Assembly (NCBI RefSeq): GCF_003668635.1
Contig: NZ_RCWH01000001.1
Coordinates: 310,001 to 374,000 of the forward strand
Length of the DNA stretch: 64,000 nucleotides
Reading direction: 5' to 3'
Source: Planomicrobium sp. Y74
GTDB lineage: Bacteria; Bacillota; Bacilli; Bacillales_A; Planococcaceae
In this document: positions 51,712 to 60,660 of the stretch, in pieces
Numbering within the stretch: position 1 is the stretch's first letter
Layout of the letters: each line of letters opens with the position of its first letter
Position numbers and translations under genes: made by a program
Notes under the pieces: generated by a model
Database searches by the model: none
Seen by the model: only the letters and a program-made list of their open reading frames with translations
What the model was told of the DNA's origin: nothing

Positions 51712-52125
51712 ATGAACTTGAAACTGTTTTTTGTAACCAGTAACTTATCTTGCAGAAAAGCGATAAAGTGGCTTGACGAAAACAATATCTCATATGAGGA
51801 AAAAAACCTTACAACAACACCGATTACCGCAGAAGAAATTCAAGAAATTCTAGCTCTCACAAATGATGGCACAGATGAAATTATTTCATCAAAGTCCAAT
51901 ATATTAAATAAATTGAAACTCGACATGGATTCTTTATCGCTCCCCCAATTATATGAAGTGATAATTAAAAACCCAGGAGTACTTCAGTTACCGATTATAC
52001 ATGATGAAAGACGACTTCAAGTTGGATATAATGATGAAGACATTCGTCAATTTCTTCCACGCTGGTTTAAGTTAAGCCAATTAAAGAAAATTCTTGCCCC
52101 ATTCGAGCCTGAAATTCGCAGCTGA
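51712..52125 (+). CDS. Spx/ArsC-family protein lacking the CxxC redox switch
   Basis: 137 residues. After VTSNLSCRKAIKWL come DGTDEIISSKSNIL (the Gly contacting RNA polymerase alpha in Spx) and LPIIHDERRLQVGYNDEDIR then QFLPRWFK, the Spx hallmark. Spx normally starts TSPSCTSCRKA with a CxxC redox pair; here two residues are missing and only the second Cys remains. It may thus bind RNA polymerase without thiol control. Divergent from the alarmone synthetase-TetR operon; GAAAGGGAT precedes the ATG. Confidence 0.8.
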   Translation: MNLKLFFVTSNLSCRKAIKWLDENNISYEEKNLTTTPITAEEIQEILALTNDGTDEIISSKSNILNKLKLDMDSLSLPQLYEVIIKNPGVLQLPIIHDERRLQVGYNDEDIRQFLPRWFKLSQLKKILAPFEPEIRS

Positions 52126-52149
52126 GATTTCTATCAGGGACTCTATGAA

Positions 52150-52250
52150 GGTCCACTTTTTCAAATAGAAAGGGAGAGAAGGTACGCTTTGGTCAGCGCC
52201 TCTCTCCCTTTTATATGTTTAGCTTCCGATAACCACATGATTTATAAGCC
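52150..52250 (+). repeat. Dispersed terminator repeat, copy 7, with terminator
   Basis: AAAGGGAGAGA and TCTCTCCCTTT (52169-52179, 52201-52211) form an 11-bp stem followed by TATATGTTTAG. Left flank AGGTCCACTTTTTCAAAT is diverged; right flank TTCCGATAACCACATGATTT is near consensus. Ends the Spx-like gene. Confidence 0.7.
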
Positions 52251-52272
52251 AATCTCCTCATTAAAAAATTGT

Positions 52273-52324
52273 CTTGGCAAATAAAAAATGCAGTGATTGG
52301 TATTTAAAGATGTCGTTTGCCAAG
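52273..52324. other. Inverted repeat downstream of the monooxygenase gene
   Basis: CTTGGCAAA (52273-52281) and TTTGCCAAG (52316-52324) are perfect 9-bp arms, 34 nt apart, followed by CACCTTTTTC. Function unclear; it may help end transcription from either side. Confidence 0.4.
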
Positions 52325-52435
52325 CACCTTTTTCTACTTGTTTCATTTCATAGCAAAGACTATTTCATCCGATGCCCTGGCCATGGCTTTTTAAAGCGAT
52401 TTCTCTCTCTAGATCAGTCACTTTAAACAAATTCA

Positions 52436-53755
52436 TTATTTTAATCCTAAATGCCCGCGTAAAGTAGATTCTGTATATCGTTTTCTAAAAATCTCTCTTT
52501 TTTGCATTTCAGGCACAATTAGTTCAACAAAATCTTCTAAACTGCCAGGTAATGTAGGAGGCATAAGATTAAATCCGTCAGCCACACCCGCTTCAAGCCA
52601 AGCCTCCATCCTGTCCACTATTTCTTCGGGAGTGCCGATCAGCGTAAAATGACCCCCACCTGCATTAAGATATCCCAACAGTTCTTTTACTGTGGGTTGA
52701 GTATCATTGATGATTTCCAGTATTGTTTCATACCGCCCAACTGGACCTGTAAATTCTTCTACTGGTGGCAATGAAGGTACTATCTGATTGATTTCCCAAT
52801 TAGTACAATCTTGTTGAAGAAAGAAACTCAACTGCTTTAAAGCCGTTTCTATAGGCAACTTCTCATCTAAAGCGGATTTTTTGGCAAGAGCTTCTTCATG
52901 AGTAGTTCCTACATAAGTGACCAAGCCGGGAAATACTTTAATATGTCGATTACAGGATCCGTTTTGCTTAAGCTGTTCATCTAACTTTTTGCGGTACTTT
53001 ATTGCTTGATTTAAATTCCACGACACTGAATAGACTGCATCTGCATATTTTGCGGCCAAAGCTATCCCTTGTTCAGATGCCCCTGCTTGCATGGCGACTG
53101 GTCTTCCTTGCGGACTTTTGGGTGTTGTTGAAGGACCCTTCACTTTAAAATAGCTACCGATATGGTTAAAGGGCCGTATGTTTACAGGATTGATCAGCTG
53201 TCCATCTTCCCGATTATTTAGCACCTCGGTGCTGTCCCAGGAGAGAAATAGCTTATGCATTAATGCAGCAAATTCATCAGCCTTCTCATACCTTTCATCG
53301 CGGGGAGGCAGTTCGCTCATGCTATGATTCAATGCTTCCTCATCCTTCATCGAAGTAACGAGGTTCCATCCAACACGGCCCTTGGTAATGTGGTCCAGGC
53401 TTAATAGTTGGCGTGAAGCTGTGAAGGGATTTGAAAAAGTGCTTGAGATGGTTGAAACTAGTCCTACATAATTTGTCACTTGCGAAATAGCGGTTAAATT
53501 GACCAATGGATCTAGCCAAAAAGCTGGCATTTCAGTTGGGGTATTAGCGAGAAATGATTGATTATCGGCAAAGAATACAGCGTCAAAATAACCCGTTTCA
53601 GCTAGCTGTGCCAAGGATTGGTAGTAAGAAATTTCTCCAATGCATTCAACGCTAGAATCAGGCATTAACCAGGCGGCCTGATGATGTCCGCATCCATACA
53701 ACAAAACCCCTAAGTGGAGTTGCTTCCTTTGAACTGCTTTCATTTGCTGCGTCAC
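52436..53755 (-). CDS. Flavin-dependent monooxygenase, NtaA/SnaA/DszA type (luciferase-like)
   Basis: 439 residues of the bacterial luciferase-like superfamily. The stretches DHITKGRVGWNLVTSMKDEE, DEFAALMHKLFLSWDS and GRPVAMQAGASEQGIALAAK are typical of the NtaA/SnaA/DszA branch, which uses FMNH2 from a partner reductase to oxidise sulfur or amino-acid type compounds. The start is GTG 53755 or ATG 53743. It follows an SDR gene by 68 bp and may use or modify the same substrate. No flavin reductase gene is seen in the window. Confidence 0.85.
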   Translation of the reverse strand: MTQQMKAVQRKQLHLGVLLYGCGHHQAAWLMPDSSVECIGEISYYQSLAQLAETGYFDAVFFADNQSFLANTPTEMPAFWLDPLVNLTAISQVTNYVGLVSTISSTFSNPFTASRQLLSLDHITKGRVGWNLVTSMKDEEALNHSMSELPPRDERYEKADEFAALMHKLFLSWDSTEVLNNREDGQLINPVNIRPFNHIGSYFKVKGPSTTPKSPQGRPVAMQAGASEQGIALAAKYADAVYSVSWNLNQAIKYRKKLDEQLKQNGSCNRHIKVFPGLVTYVGTTHEEALAKKSALDEKLPIETALKQLSFFLQQDCTNWEINQIVPSLPPVEEFTGPVGRYETILEIINDTQPTVKELLGYLNAGGGHFTLIGTPEEIVDRMEAWLEAGVADGFNLMPPTLPGSLEDFVELIVPEMQKREIFRKRYTESTLRGHLGLK

Positions 53756-53823
53756 TCCCTAATTCATGATTGACCGTTTCAATAATCTTTTTTAATAAAA
53801 ACTATCTATTGCAAATGAATTCA

Positions 53824-54576
53824 TTAGTTCATTGTCAAACCGCCATCGACTGTAATATTCTGTCCTGTAATACCGTCAGCATTTTCTGAAGATAAATAAG
53901 CGACCATATTAGCTACATCTTCCGGTGTCGTTACTTTTTTCAATGGCGTTGATTGCGCAATTAAATCGAATACTTCAGGGGTTGTTACAGAACTGGCATC
54001 CGTCGTTTTTAATAATCCACCTGAAACTACATTTGCTTTGATGCCGTATTGTCCAAGTTCAGAAGCGATATTACGTGTAAAACCAATTAATCCAGCTTTA
54101 GCTGTTGTATATTCATGGTACGGCACTACCGGATTTTGATATAAATTGGTTCCGATGCTGATAATACTTCCATTTTGTCGTTCTATAAATTGCGGCATAA
54201 CGCTTTGAACTACATTAAATGCTGCTTTCAAAGTACCATCTAGCTGTTTTTGATAATCTTCCCAATTAAGGTCTGTAAAGGATTTCTGTTTGTTTGGATC
54301 GAATTTGAAGTCTACCAATGCGTTGTTAACTACAACATCTATTTGACCAAAATATTCCGTTGCTTTCTTTACCATGGCATCAACTTCTTTACGATTTGTG
54401 ACATCAGCTCGAATTGCAATAGCATTCTCTTTACCTAGCTCAGAAACAAGCTCTTCAGCGGCACCTTCGCTCTTATAATAGTTTATAACCACTTTAAACC
54501 CTTGTTGTGCCAACGTTTTTACAATAGAGGCTCCTAAACCTCTACTGCTCCCTGTTACCAATACTGTTCTCTTCAT
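53824..54576 (-). CDS. Short-chain dehydrogenase/reductase (FabG-like)
   Basis: 250 residues from the ATG at 54576. Cofactor motif TGSSRGLGASIV, NNALVDF (NNAG variant), the catalytic Ser in IISIGTNLY and the Tyr-x-x-x-Lys in YHEYTTAKAGLIG are all found, and VDGGLTMN ends the protein. FabG-type 3-oxoacyl reductase or another alcohol dehydrogenase. The NNAL in place of NNAG is a small deviation. It follows the thiamine operon by ~90 bp and may be on a separate transcript. Confidence 0.85.
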   Translation of the reverse strand: MKRTVLVTGSSRGLGASIVKTLAQQGFKVVINYYKSEGAAEELVSELGKENAIAIRADVTNRKEVDAMVKKATEYFGQIDVVVNNALVDFKFDPNKQKSFTDLNWEDYQKQLDGTLKAAFNVVQSVMPQFIERQNGSIISIGTNLYQNPVVPYHEYTTAKAGLIGFTRNIASELGQYGIKANVVSGGLLKTTDASSVTTPEVFDLIAQSTPLKKVTTPEDVANMVAYLSSENADGITGQNITVDGGLTMN

Positions 54577-54666
54577 AGTGACCACTCCTAATTTTTAGTC
54601 TTCCTAAAACTTAAATAATAAAGTATTAAATATATATGCAAATTTAAACATTACGATAAAGGCATA

Positions 54667-55686
54667 TTAACCTAAATAACGGTGGTATAAAGTTTTTGCT
54701 TCAGAAATGCTTTTCGTTCCATGAATTAAAACACGGCCATCCTTAAAAATGACAAGGCGATGTTCCGCAGTCGAGAAAGATAGCAGGTATGGATTACGTA
54801 AAACCTTTCCTTGCTGTCTGGACAAATCTTTATCCAAGCTTTCCAAGTCTCTTTCCATCGGTTGGGAAGGACGAATCTGAACCGTATCCCTTCCGCATAA
54901 AACAGCAGTTTTTGTTTGTTTTGAGAAAGAAAGATAAGGGTAAGAACGGTCCGTTCCGCAAGAAGGGCAATCCGCTTTTTTAATCTTGTCGACGTTAATA
55001 GATGAATGGTGGTTTTTCCAGAGATCGAATGAGACTAGCTTATTTCTTAAATGAAGTGAATCCTCGACTAAAATCTTTAACGCCTCTGACATTTGAAAAG
55101 ATATAACCATTTGGACAGCTGGGCTGATGATTCCAACGGTATCACATGTAACGCCTCCCATTGGCACATTCTCAAGCAGGCAATTCAGACATGGTGTTTC
55201 ACCTGGAATAATCGTATAACTGATGCCATAACTTCCAACACATGCACTGTAAATCCAAGGAATCCGATGTTTTTGAGAAATGTCATTGATGATCATCCGG
55301 ATATCAAAATTATCGCTTGCATCGAGAATCAAATCGACATTCTCCACAAGCCGTTCCATTTCTTCAACCGAGACATCCATGACATGACAGCGAATTTCTA
55401 CTTCAGAATTAATGGCCTTTAACCGTTTTTTAGCCGCTATTGCTTTTGGGGTTCGCTGTTCCGCTTCCTCTTCGGTATAAAGCTGCTGGCGCTGAAGGTT
55501 GCTCCACTCTACATAATCCCGGTCCGCGATGCTTATTTTACCTATACCTGCCCGAACCAACATTTCGGCACTGCCAGTTCCCAATGCACCAGCACCGATG
55601 ATTAAAACATGCTTGTTCCTCAATTTCGCTTGTCCTTCTGTCCCTATCGGTGCAAAAAGCTCCTGTCGTGAGTAACGTCCATTCAA
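54667..55686 (-). CDS. thiF: ThiF, adenylyltransferase for ThiS
   Basis: 339 residues of the E1-like/MoeB-ThiF family. ATP-binding [30 protein letters not shown] (Arg finger), [13 protein letters not shown], and the CLNCLLE and CPSCGTD pairs that hold zinc are present. It adenylates the C-terminal Gly of ThiS so that sulfur can be added for the thiazole ring of thiamine. The C-terminal ~80 residues form a small extra domain as in Bacillus homologues. Last gene of the thiamine operon; 4-bp overlap with thiG. Confidence 0.9.
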   Translation of the reverse strand: MNGRYSRQELFAPIGTEGQAKLRNKHVLIIGAGALGTGSAEMLVRAGIGKISIADRDYVEWSNLQRQQLYTEEEAEQRTPKAIAAKKRLKAINSEVEIRCHVMDVSVEEMERLVENVDLILDASDNFDIRMIINDISQKHRIPWIYSACVGSYGISYTIIPGETPCLNCLLENVPMGGVTCDTVGIISPAVQMVISFQMSEALKILVEDSLHLRNKLVSFDLWKNHHSSINVDKIKKADCPSCGTDRSYPYLSFSKQTKTAVLCGRDTVQIRPSQPMERDLESLDKDLSRQQGKVLRNPYLLSFSTAEHRLVIFKDGRVLIHGTKSISEAKTLYHRYLG

Positions 55687-56456
55687 CTGATGCTCATCCC
55701 ATCAAGGGGACTGCTGGCCGTTGCGTATCGTTTTTTCGGTATTCTTCCTGCTTCAAATCCGAGTCTTCCTGCTTCGATTGCAAGTCTCATAGCATTTGCC
55801 ATTATCACGGGATCTTTCGCTCCTGATACTGCTGTATTCAACAAGACGCCAGCCGCTCCCATTTCCATTGCAATAGCAGCGTCAGAAGGAGTTCCAATTC
55901 CGGCATCGACAATAACAGGGACCCTCGTCTGTTCAATGATAAAAGAAAGATTTAATGGATTGATGATTCCCTGGCCTGAGCCAATGGGAGATGCGCCGGG
56001 CATTATAGCGTGGCAGCCTAATTCTTCGAGGCGTCTCGCCAGCAGAACATCGTCTGATGTATACGGCAGGACAGTAAACCCTTCTTTTAAGAGCTCTTCT
56101 GATGCTTTTAACGTTCCAACCGGGTCCGGCAGCAACGTTTTTTGGCAACCGATCACTTCCACTTTGATCATGTCACAAAGACCTGATGCTTTAGCCAGTT
56201 TTGCAATACGGACCGCTTCTTTGGCAGTCTTGGCACCGGCTGTATTCGGAAGTAAGGTGTACTTTGAAACATTCAATTTTTCCAGAAAATTCGGCTGGCT
56301 TGCTTCAAATATATTCATTCGTCGGACTGAGAATGTCAGAATCTCTGTGGCGGACACATCTACAGCTTCTTTTTGTATATCAAAATTCGGATATTTACCA
56401 GTACCCAATAACAATCTTGATGAGAATTCGTGATTTCCTATTTTCAACATATTCAT
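55683..56456 (-). CDS. thiG: ThiG, thiazole synthase
   Basis: 257 residues. The TIM-barrel enzyme joins deoxyxylulose phosphate, glycine imine and ThiS thiocarboxylate. The substrate-imine Lys is expected in [20 protein letters not shown] (partial), and [20 protein letters not shown] is the phosphate-binding end. It overlaps thiS and thiF by 4 bp each, so all three are translationally coupled, matching the ThiS-ThiG-ThiF complex. The open frame on the other strand opposite it is not a gene. Confidence 0.95.
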   Translation of the reverse strand: MNMLKIGNHEFSSRLLLGTGKYPNFDIQKEAVDVSATEILTFSVRRMNIFEASQPNFLEKLNVSKYTLLPNTAGAKTAKEAVRIAKLAKASGLCDMIKVEVIGCQKTLLPDPVGTLKASEELLKEGFTVLPYTSDDVLLARRLEELGCHAIMPGASPIGSGQGIINPLNLSFIIEQTRVPVIVDAGIGTPSDAAIAMEMGAAGVLLNTAVSGAKDPVIMANAMRLAIEAGRLGFEAGRIPKKRYATASSPLDGMSIS

Positions 56457-56656
56457 CCGCCTCCTACAAAATGTACTAATTCGATTTTATCTTTATCAAA
56501 AATCAAGGTTTCTGTATGTTTCGCCTGTTCCAATATTTCAGCATTTCTTTCAACAATGACTACTTTATGGTGCAACTCAAAATGAACTAATAATCCGGCG
56601 ACAGTTTTTACGCTGTTGGGTACTTCTACATGATCTCCATTAACTGTTAATTTCAT
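56453..56656 (-). CDS. thiS: ThiS, sulfur carrier protein
   Basis: 67 residues with the beta-grasp pattern [20 protein letters not shown] and the C-terminal Gly-Gly tail (HFVGGG) that receives the sulfur as thiocarboxylate. Overlaps thiG by 4 bp (ATGA-type) and lies 12 bp after thiO. Confidence 0.9.
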   Translation of the reverse strand: MKLTVNGDHVEVPNSVKTVAGLLVHFELHHKVVIVERNAEILEQAKHTETLIFDKDKIELVHFVGGG

Positions 56657-56668
56657 TTTTTTACTCCC

Positions 56669-57796
56669 TTATCGGATTAATTTTTTGATTGATCGATCGA
56701 CACGGAAAGGGGATATATCAATTGAAGGAGTTTTTCCTTCAACCAAATCTGCCATCACCTCTCCGGTTATCGGCGACAGTAAAATACCATTTCTATAATG
56801 ACCTGTCGCTATAAATAAACCTTTATACTCAGGATGTTCGCCTAAATAAGGCAAGCCATCGGCAGTTTGAGGCCTAATCCCTGTCCAAGCTCCTTCCCAC
56901 TCGGCTTGAACTATAGAAGGCACCAGTTTTTTTGCATTTTCCATCAATAAAGAAATTCCCTCTACAGTGACTTGCTGATTGAATGTATTCGGTATAACGG
57001 TTGCTCCTACAATGATTCTTCCGCCTTTTTTAGGAACAAGATAGCAGCTGTGCGTGAAAATGGTGTTGGTCAACAAAGGGGACTCGGCAAGCACAGAAAA
57101 ACATTCACCTTTCACTGGATAGGTTTCAAGCTGTAACCCCGTCTTTCTTAGCAGCTTTTCGCTCCAAGCCCCTCCTGTCACTACAACATTGGCACTCATA
57201 AAATCGCCTTCATTCGTAGAGACCCCAGTGATTTTCCCGTTTGAAAAATAAAAAGAATGAACTTCTACATATTCTTTAATTTCGGATCCAAGTGCTGATG
57301 CAGATTTTAAAAATCCTAAAGTCAGCTGAGGAGCTGCTACTTGGCCATCTTTTTCGAGGTACATGGCACCCGTCACCTCACAAGACAATGCCGCCTCTCT
57401 TTCTCTTGCTTCTTCACCTGTAAGTAACTCGGCCAATTCCCCGTTCTGTTTGTGGACTTCAATGATCCGACGGTGCTCCTGCTGTTCCCAGTCAGTTAAG
57501 GAAAGTCTTAGCACCCCCTTATTCACAAGTTCAATATCAATTCCACTGTTCATTTTCAGTTCATCTGCTAAGTTGCTAAACATTCCCCTGCTAATTCTGG
57601 CTAATTGAAAAAGCGCCCCCTCTCCGTCCAACTCCGCTTGTGCGGCCAACATTCCAGCTGCCGCTCCAGATGCTTTACTTGCAAGCCGGTCTTTTTCCAA
57701 CAGCAAAACCTTCATCCCTCTTTTCGCCAAATTAAAAGCTATCGCCCCGCCATTGACTCCGCCACCGATTACAATGGCATCATAAGTTTTATTCAT
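56669..57796 (-). CDS. thiO: ThiO, glycine oxidase
   Basis: 375 residues of the FAD-dependent DAO family. FAD-binding motif DAIVIGGGVNGGAIAFNLAK, then SGAAAGMLAAQAE, VVVTGGAWSEKLL and the C-terminal GLFIATGHYRNGILLSP. It oxidises glycine to the imine used by ThiG. It sits in Bacillus operon order between tenI and thiS. Confidence 0.9.
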   Translation of the reverse strand: MNKTYDAIVIGGGVNGGAIAFNLAKRGMKVLLLEKDRLASKASGAAAGMLAAQAELDGEGALFQLARISRGMFSNLADELKMNSGIDIELVNKGVLRLSLTDWEQQEHRRIIEVHKQNGELAELLTGEEAREREAALSCEVTGAMYLEKDGQVAAPQLTLGFLKSASALGSEIKEYVEVHSFYFSNGKITGVSTNEGDFMSANVVVTGGAWSEKLLRKTGLQLETYPVKGECFSVLAESPLLTNTIFTHSCYLVPKKGGRIIVGATVIPNTFNQQVTVEGISLLMENAKKLVPSIVQAEWEGAWTGIRPQTADGLPYLGEHPEYKGLFIATGHYRNGILLSPITGEVMADLVEGKTPSIDISPFRVDRSIKKLIR

Positions 57797-57829
57797 TAAA
57801 AATCCCCCTTAACCGTTGCAAGCAAAATA

Positions 57830-58435
57830 TTATTCAGATAAATAACTACGGTATTGCTTTACCGCCTCCAAAGGGTCTTCCGCTTCCAATATGCCCGACA
57901 TTACAGCGACTCCTTGTGCTCCCGCTTCGATAACTTCCCTACTATTTGTCGGTGTTATTCCCCCAATTGCAATAACTGGGATAGAAACTGATTCAGAAAC
58001 GGACCATAACTGTTCTATCCCTTTCGGAATCAGTCCTGGTTTTGATTGAGTTGAATATACATGGCCGAAAATAACATAATCAGCACCTTGTTGCTCGGCA
58101 ATTTGTGCTTCCTCGATGGAATGGACAGAACAACCAACTGTCAAATCCATAAATTTTCGTTTTACAATTTCAACAGGCAATGAATGATAGGCTAATTGAA
58201 CTCCTTTTACATTCGAAGCGCAGGCAACATCCACCCTGTCATTAATCATTATTTTTGAAAGGGGAACTTTTTTGTCCGCTAATAGCTCCACCATTTCATA
58301 TACTTCTTTTGCTCTTTTCGTTTTCTCGCGAAGATGTATGAAATCGATGTAAGGATGAATCACACCGATAATCTCTGCTAATTGTTCCGGCTTTTGTTTT
58401 CCTGTTGATATAATATGCAACTTTTTAGTTTTCAT
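57830..58435 (-). CDS. tenI: TenI, thiazole tautomerase
   Basis: 201 residues of the ThiE/TenI superfamily. YVIFGHVYSTQSKPGLIPKG has the catalytic His of TenI where ThiE has GPIFPT, and IAIGGITPTNSREVIEAGAQ forms the phosphate site. It aromatises the thiazole carboxylate made by ThiG. The first gene after the TPP riboswitch; AAGGAG lies 6 nt before the ATG. TenA, which precedes it in B. subtilis, is absent here. Confidence 0.85.
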   Translation of the reverse strand: MKTKKLHIISTGKQKPEQLAEIIGVIHPYIDFIHLREKTKRAKEVYEMVELLADKKVPLSKIMINDRVDVACASNVKGVQLAYHSLPVEIVKRKFMDLTVGCSVHSIEEAQIAEQQGADYVIFGHVYSTQSKPGLIPKGIEQLWSVSESVSIPVIAIGGITPTNSREVIEAGAQGVAVMSGILEAEDPLEAVKQYRSYLSE

Positions 58436-58483
58436 ATATGTTCTCCTTCGATCCTTCTCTAGTGCATAAAAAAATACTTACCA

Positions 58484-58518
58484 TATAAAAAAACCACTCC
58501 AGCGATGGAGTGGTTTAG
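58484..58518 (-). terminator. Riboswitch-controlled terminator of the thiamine operon
   Basis: On the minus strand AACCACTCC and GGAGTGGTT (58516-58508 and 58500-58492) form a 9-bp stem followed by seven T residues. It lies just downstream of the TPP aptamer and is its expression platform. Confidence 0.85.
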
Positions 58519-58552
58519 GTTATATTTTAGGAATAGATAAAATACATAGCAA

Positions 58553-58636
58553 CCACTTCCCTACGCTAGTTTCAACTAGATCAGGTTCAAAGGGTCCGGA
58601 TTTCTCCATCTCAGTCTTAAAAGACTCCCCTAGTGT
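58553..58636 (-). ncRNA. TPP riboswitch (THI element)
   Basis: On the minus strand the hallmark blocks occur in order: CACTAGGGGAG, ACTGAGATGG, GACCCTTTGAACCTGAT, TAGTTGAAACTAGCGTAGGG, ending AAGTGG which pairs with CACT to close P1. With thiamine pyrophosphate bound, the following terminator forms and tenI-thiOSGF is off. It is a classic thi-box. Confidence 0.95.
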
Positions 58637-58738
58637 TTTTATATTCAGTTTTTTGGAATATCTAAAGTAAGCGTATCATCTCTCTCGAAATTTATCCAGT
58701 TCTTTCTAAATATTGTTAATTAAATACCACCACTTATA

Positions 58739-58818
58739 GAAGTACACTTATACGAACAAAAGGAAGGAAAGAAACCAAAGTTCCGATTCATTCCTTCCGA
58801 TAACCCCTCAAGTGTTAT
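58739..58818 (+). repeat. Dispersed terminator repeat, copy 8
   Basis: Left flank GAAGTACACTTATACGAACA is close to consensus, core AAAGGAAGGAAAGAA / TTCATTCCTTCC, right flank TTCCGATAACCCCTCAAGTG. It lies upstream of amj and not behind any gene end, so here it is not explained as a normal terminator. Confidence 0.65.
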
Positions 58819-58961
58819 CAAGACAGTCTTCTAAAAACATTCTTTCCTTGAAATACCAAACATCAACTAAAACCTCAAATTAGCAATCAATATTTTCACT
58901 TTTCATTTTTAAACTATATGGCTATGGTAATATAAGGATAAAAATAAAAGTAGGTTTTCTT

Positions 58962-59777
58962 TTGGAACTTTTTACTGAGAAATTAATTATGATTGCTCTA
59001 TTCGTTTTAATCATTCACTCCATCGAAACATTGGCCTATGCCGTTCGCTTATCTGGAGTAAGGGTGCGCCTGCTGGCATCTGCTCTTTCCTTGTTCAATG
59101 TCATGGTAATGGTTTCTCGTTTGGCAAATATGATGCAGCAGCCATTTACCGGAAGTTTAATTGACTCTGCTCCAGAGACGAATACATTTGAATTCGTCGA
59201 AGCACAATACCGGATTATCATCGGTTCTTCTACTATTGGAACGATTATAGGAATCCTTTTGCTCCCCACTTTCATCTCTATATTTTCGCGTGCAATCATT
59301 CACCTATCAGCCGAAAGAGGATCTATTCCCGGACTGGTCAAAAAAGGGATGAGTATTGGCTATATCAGAAGAGGAATCGGACACATTCACCTGCCAAAGC
59401 CTTCTTACTTAAAAGGCGTCCGTTTAAAAGATATTCCGGTCCAGTTATTTTTCATCAATATGATCATTACCGCTGTTTACACAATCGGCGTTCTTTCTGC
59501 GCTTTATGCAGCCATCATTGTTCCCGAAAGAGCTGCTACAGCAATCATGGCTTCTGGCCTGATCAATGGTTTGGCCACTATCCTCCTCATTGTTTTCGTC
59601 GATCCGAAAATATCTGTGTTAGCCGATGATGTCCTCAATCGCCGCGGCAGTTACCTGAATCTTAAAAGCATCGCTGTCATGATGATTGCTTCCCGATTAC
59701 TGGGTACGATACTTGCTCAGTTATTCTTTTTACCTGGGGCAAGATACATAGCTTGGTTCACGAAATTTATTGTGTAA
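58962..59777 (+). CDS. amj: Amj-type lipid II flippase
   Basis: 271 residues with about six hydrophobic segments. The N-terminal LIHSIETLAYAVRLSGVRVR, SRLANMMQQPFTGSLID, and the later LKSIAVMMIASRLLGTILAQ match Amj, the alternative lipid II flippase of Bacillus that supports MurJ. The start is a TTG at 58962 with only a weak site (AGTAGG), so a later start is possible. No other envelope genes adjoin. In B. subtilis it is induced by envelope stress (SigM). Confidence 0.75.
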   Translation: MELFTEKLIMIALFVLIIHSIETLAYAVRLSGVRVRLLASALSLFNVMVMVSRLANMMQQPFTGSLIDSAPETNTFEFVEAQYRIIIGSSTIGTIIGILLLPTFISIFSRAIIHLSAERGSIPGLVKKGMSIGYIRRGIGHIHLPKPSYLKGVRLKDIPVQLFFINMIITAVYTIGVLSALYAAIIVPERAATAIMASGLINGLATILLIVFVDPKISVLADDVLNRRGSYLNLKSIAVMMIASRLLGTILAQLFFLPGARYIAWFTKFIV

Positions 59778-59820
59778 TTCAATAAATACAGGATATTTTT
59801 CAAAAACAAAATTATCTCCA

Positions 59821-59898
59821 TTAGTAAAGGAAGACCGGATGCTTATAACCTTGCATTCAGTCTTCCTTTATTCTTCCGATAACTTCATGATTTTAAAC
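59821..59898 (+). repeat. Dispersed terminator repeat, copy 9, with terminator
   Basis: AAAGGAAGAC and GTCTTCCTTT (59826-59835, 59860-59869) plus an ATGC/GCAT inner stem, followed by ATTCTTCC. Right flank TTCCGATAACTTCATGATTT is the best consensus copy; the left flank is diverged. It ends amj and the convergent 59910 gene. Confidence 0.7.
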
Positions 59899-59909
59899 TT
59901 AAAAAAAGC

Positions 59910-60386
59910 TTATTCAAATATTATTAAGCTATCCGCGTCGTAATTATAAACTATAAAAATGTCCGCCCATTTTGTATTCACTTGTAATTTTCTGTTTTTT
60001 ATATCATATAGATCTACCCCTATATATGGATCTATTGCAATAAAGACAAAATCGTTGGTCTCCGCAACCATCATTAAAAAAGCTAGCAATACTTGATTTT
60101 CAACCGCCTCCTCTTTCTTCACGTAAATCTCAATATACGACACTCTGCTATTGATTTTTCTAATCCTGTAATGAGAACTAGCAACAACTGAATTTAGACT
60201 TTCCAGGAAAAAATTATGTGTTTCTATTCCAATTACTAGATTATCGCATTTTATCTGTTTTAATAATCCTCTAACATCAACTCTATCATCAAAATTACAG
60301 TAGTATGCCGTATCGAAATTAATAAGAGAAAAACATAAATCCTTATCAATTTCTTCTACATGTTCAACAGTTACTTTTTGATACAT
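59910..60386 (-). CDS. Hypothetical cytoplasmic protein
   Basis: 158 residues from the ATG at 60386 (AAGGAG is 12 nt upstream; a TTG at 60398 abuts it). No TM or signal peptide. Contains alternating hydrophobic strands (CDNLVIGIETHNFFLESL, FVFIAIDPYIGVDLYDIK) suggesting an alpha/beta fold; no motif I recognise. Single gene. Confidence 0.5.
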   Translation of the reverse strand: MYQKVTVEHVEEIDKDLCFSLINFDTAYYCNFDDRVDVRGLLKQIKCDNLVIGIETHNFFLESLNSVVASSHYRIRKINSRVSYIEIYVKKEEAVENQVLLAFLMMVAETNDFVFIAIDPYIGVDLYDIKNRKLQVNTKWADIFIVYNYDADSLIIFE

Positions 60387-60483
60387 GGGGTTATTCAACT
60401 CCTTGTATTAAATTCCATAGCTTTTTCTTAATTATAGTCAATTAAGGATTAGGTAACTACACAACAACAAAGATAAAACCGTT

Positions 60484-60570
60484 TGTAAAAGCACACTTTT
60501 ACAGAAAAAAAGAGAAAACAGGCTTTAATAAGCCTGTTTTCTCGCCTTCGACTTCTACGACTTATAGCGA
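60484..60570 (+). repeat. Dispersed terminator repeat, copy 10, with terminator
   Basis: GAGAAAACAGGCTT and AAGCCTGTTTTCTC (60512-60525, 60530-60543) form a perfect 14-bp stem with a TAAT loop. Left flank GTAAAAGCACACTTTTACAG is near consensus; right flank diverged (CTTCGACTTCTACG). It lies after the 3' end of the 60661 gene, and in the upstream region of the 59910 gene. Confidence 0.7.
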
Positions 60571-60660
60571 CTTCAAATTGAAGGGATAATCAAACTATTG
60601 TTAAATTCACAAAAGGAAGTACCACTTCTATTTTTATCCCGCACTCCCTGGATTGCCATA

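Noticed and set aside
52273-52324. Inverted repeat as a riboswitch or attachment site
   Set aside because: No conserved aptamer blocks, and no integrase or tRNA nearby; kept only as a plain inverted repeat.
55690-56433. A 247-codon open frame on the + strand opposite thiG
   Set aside because: It has no ribosome site and mirrors the codon pattern of thiG; the thiG product is unmistakable.
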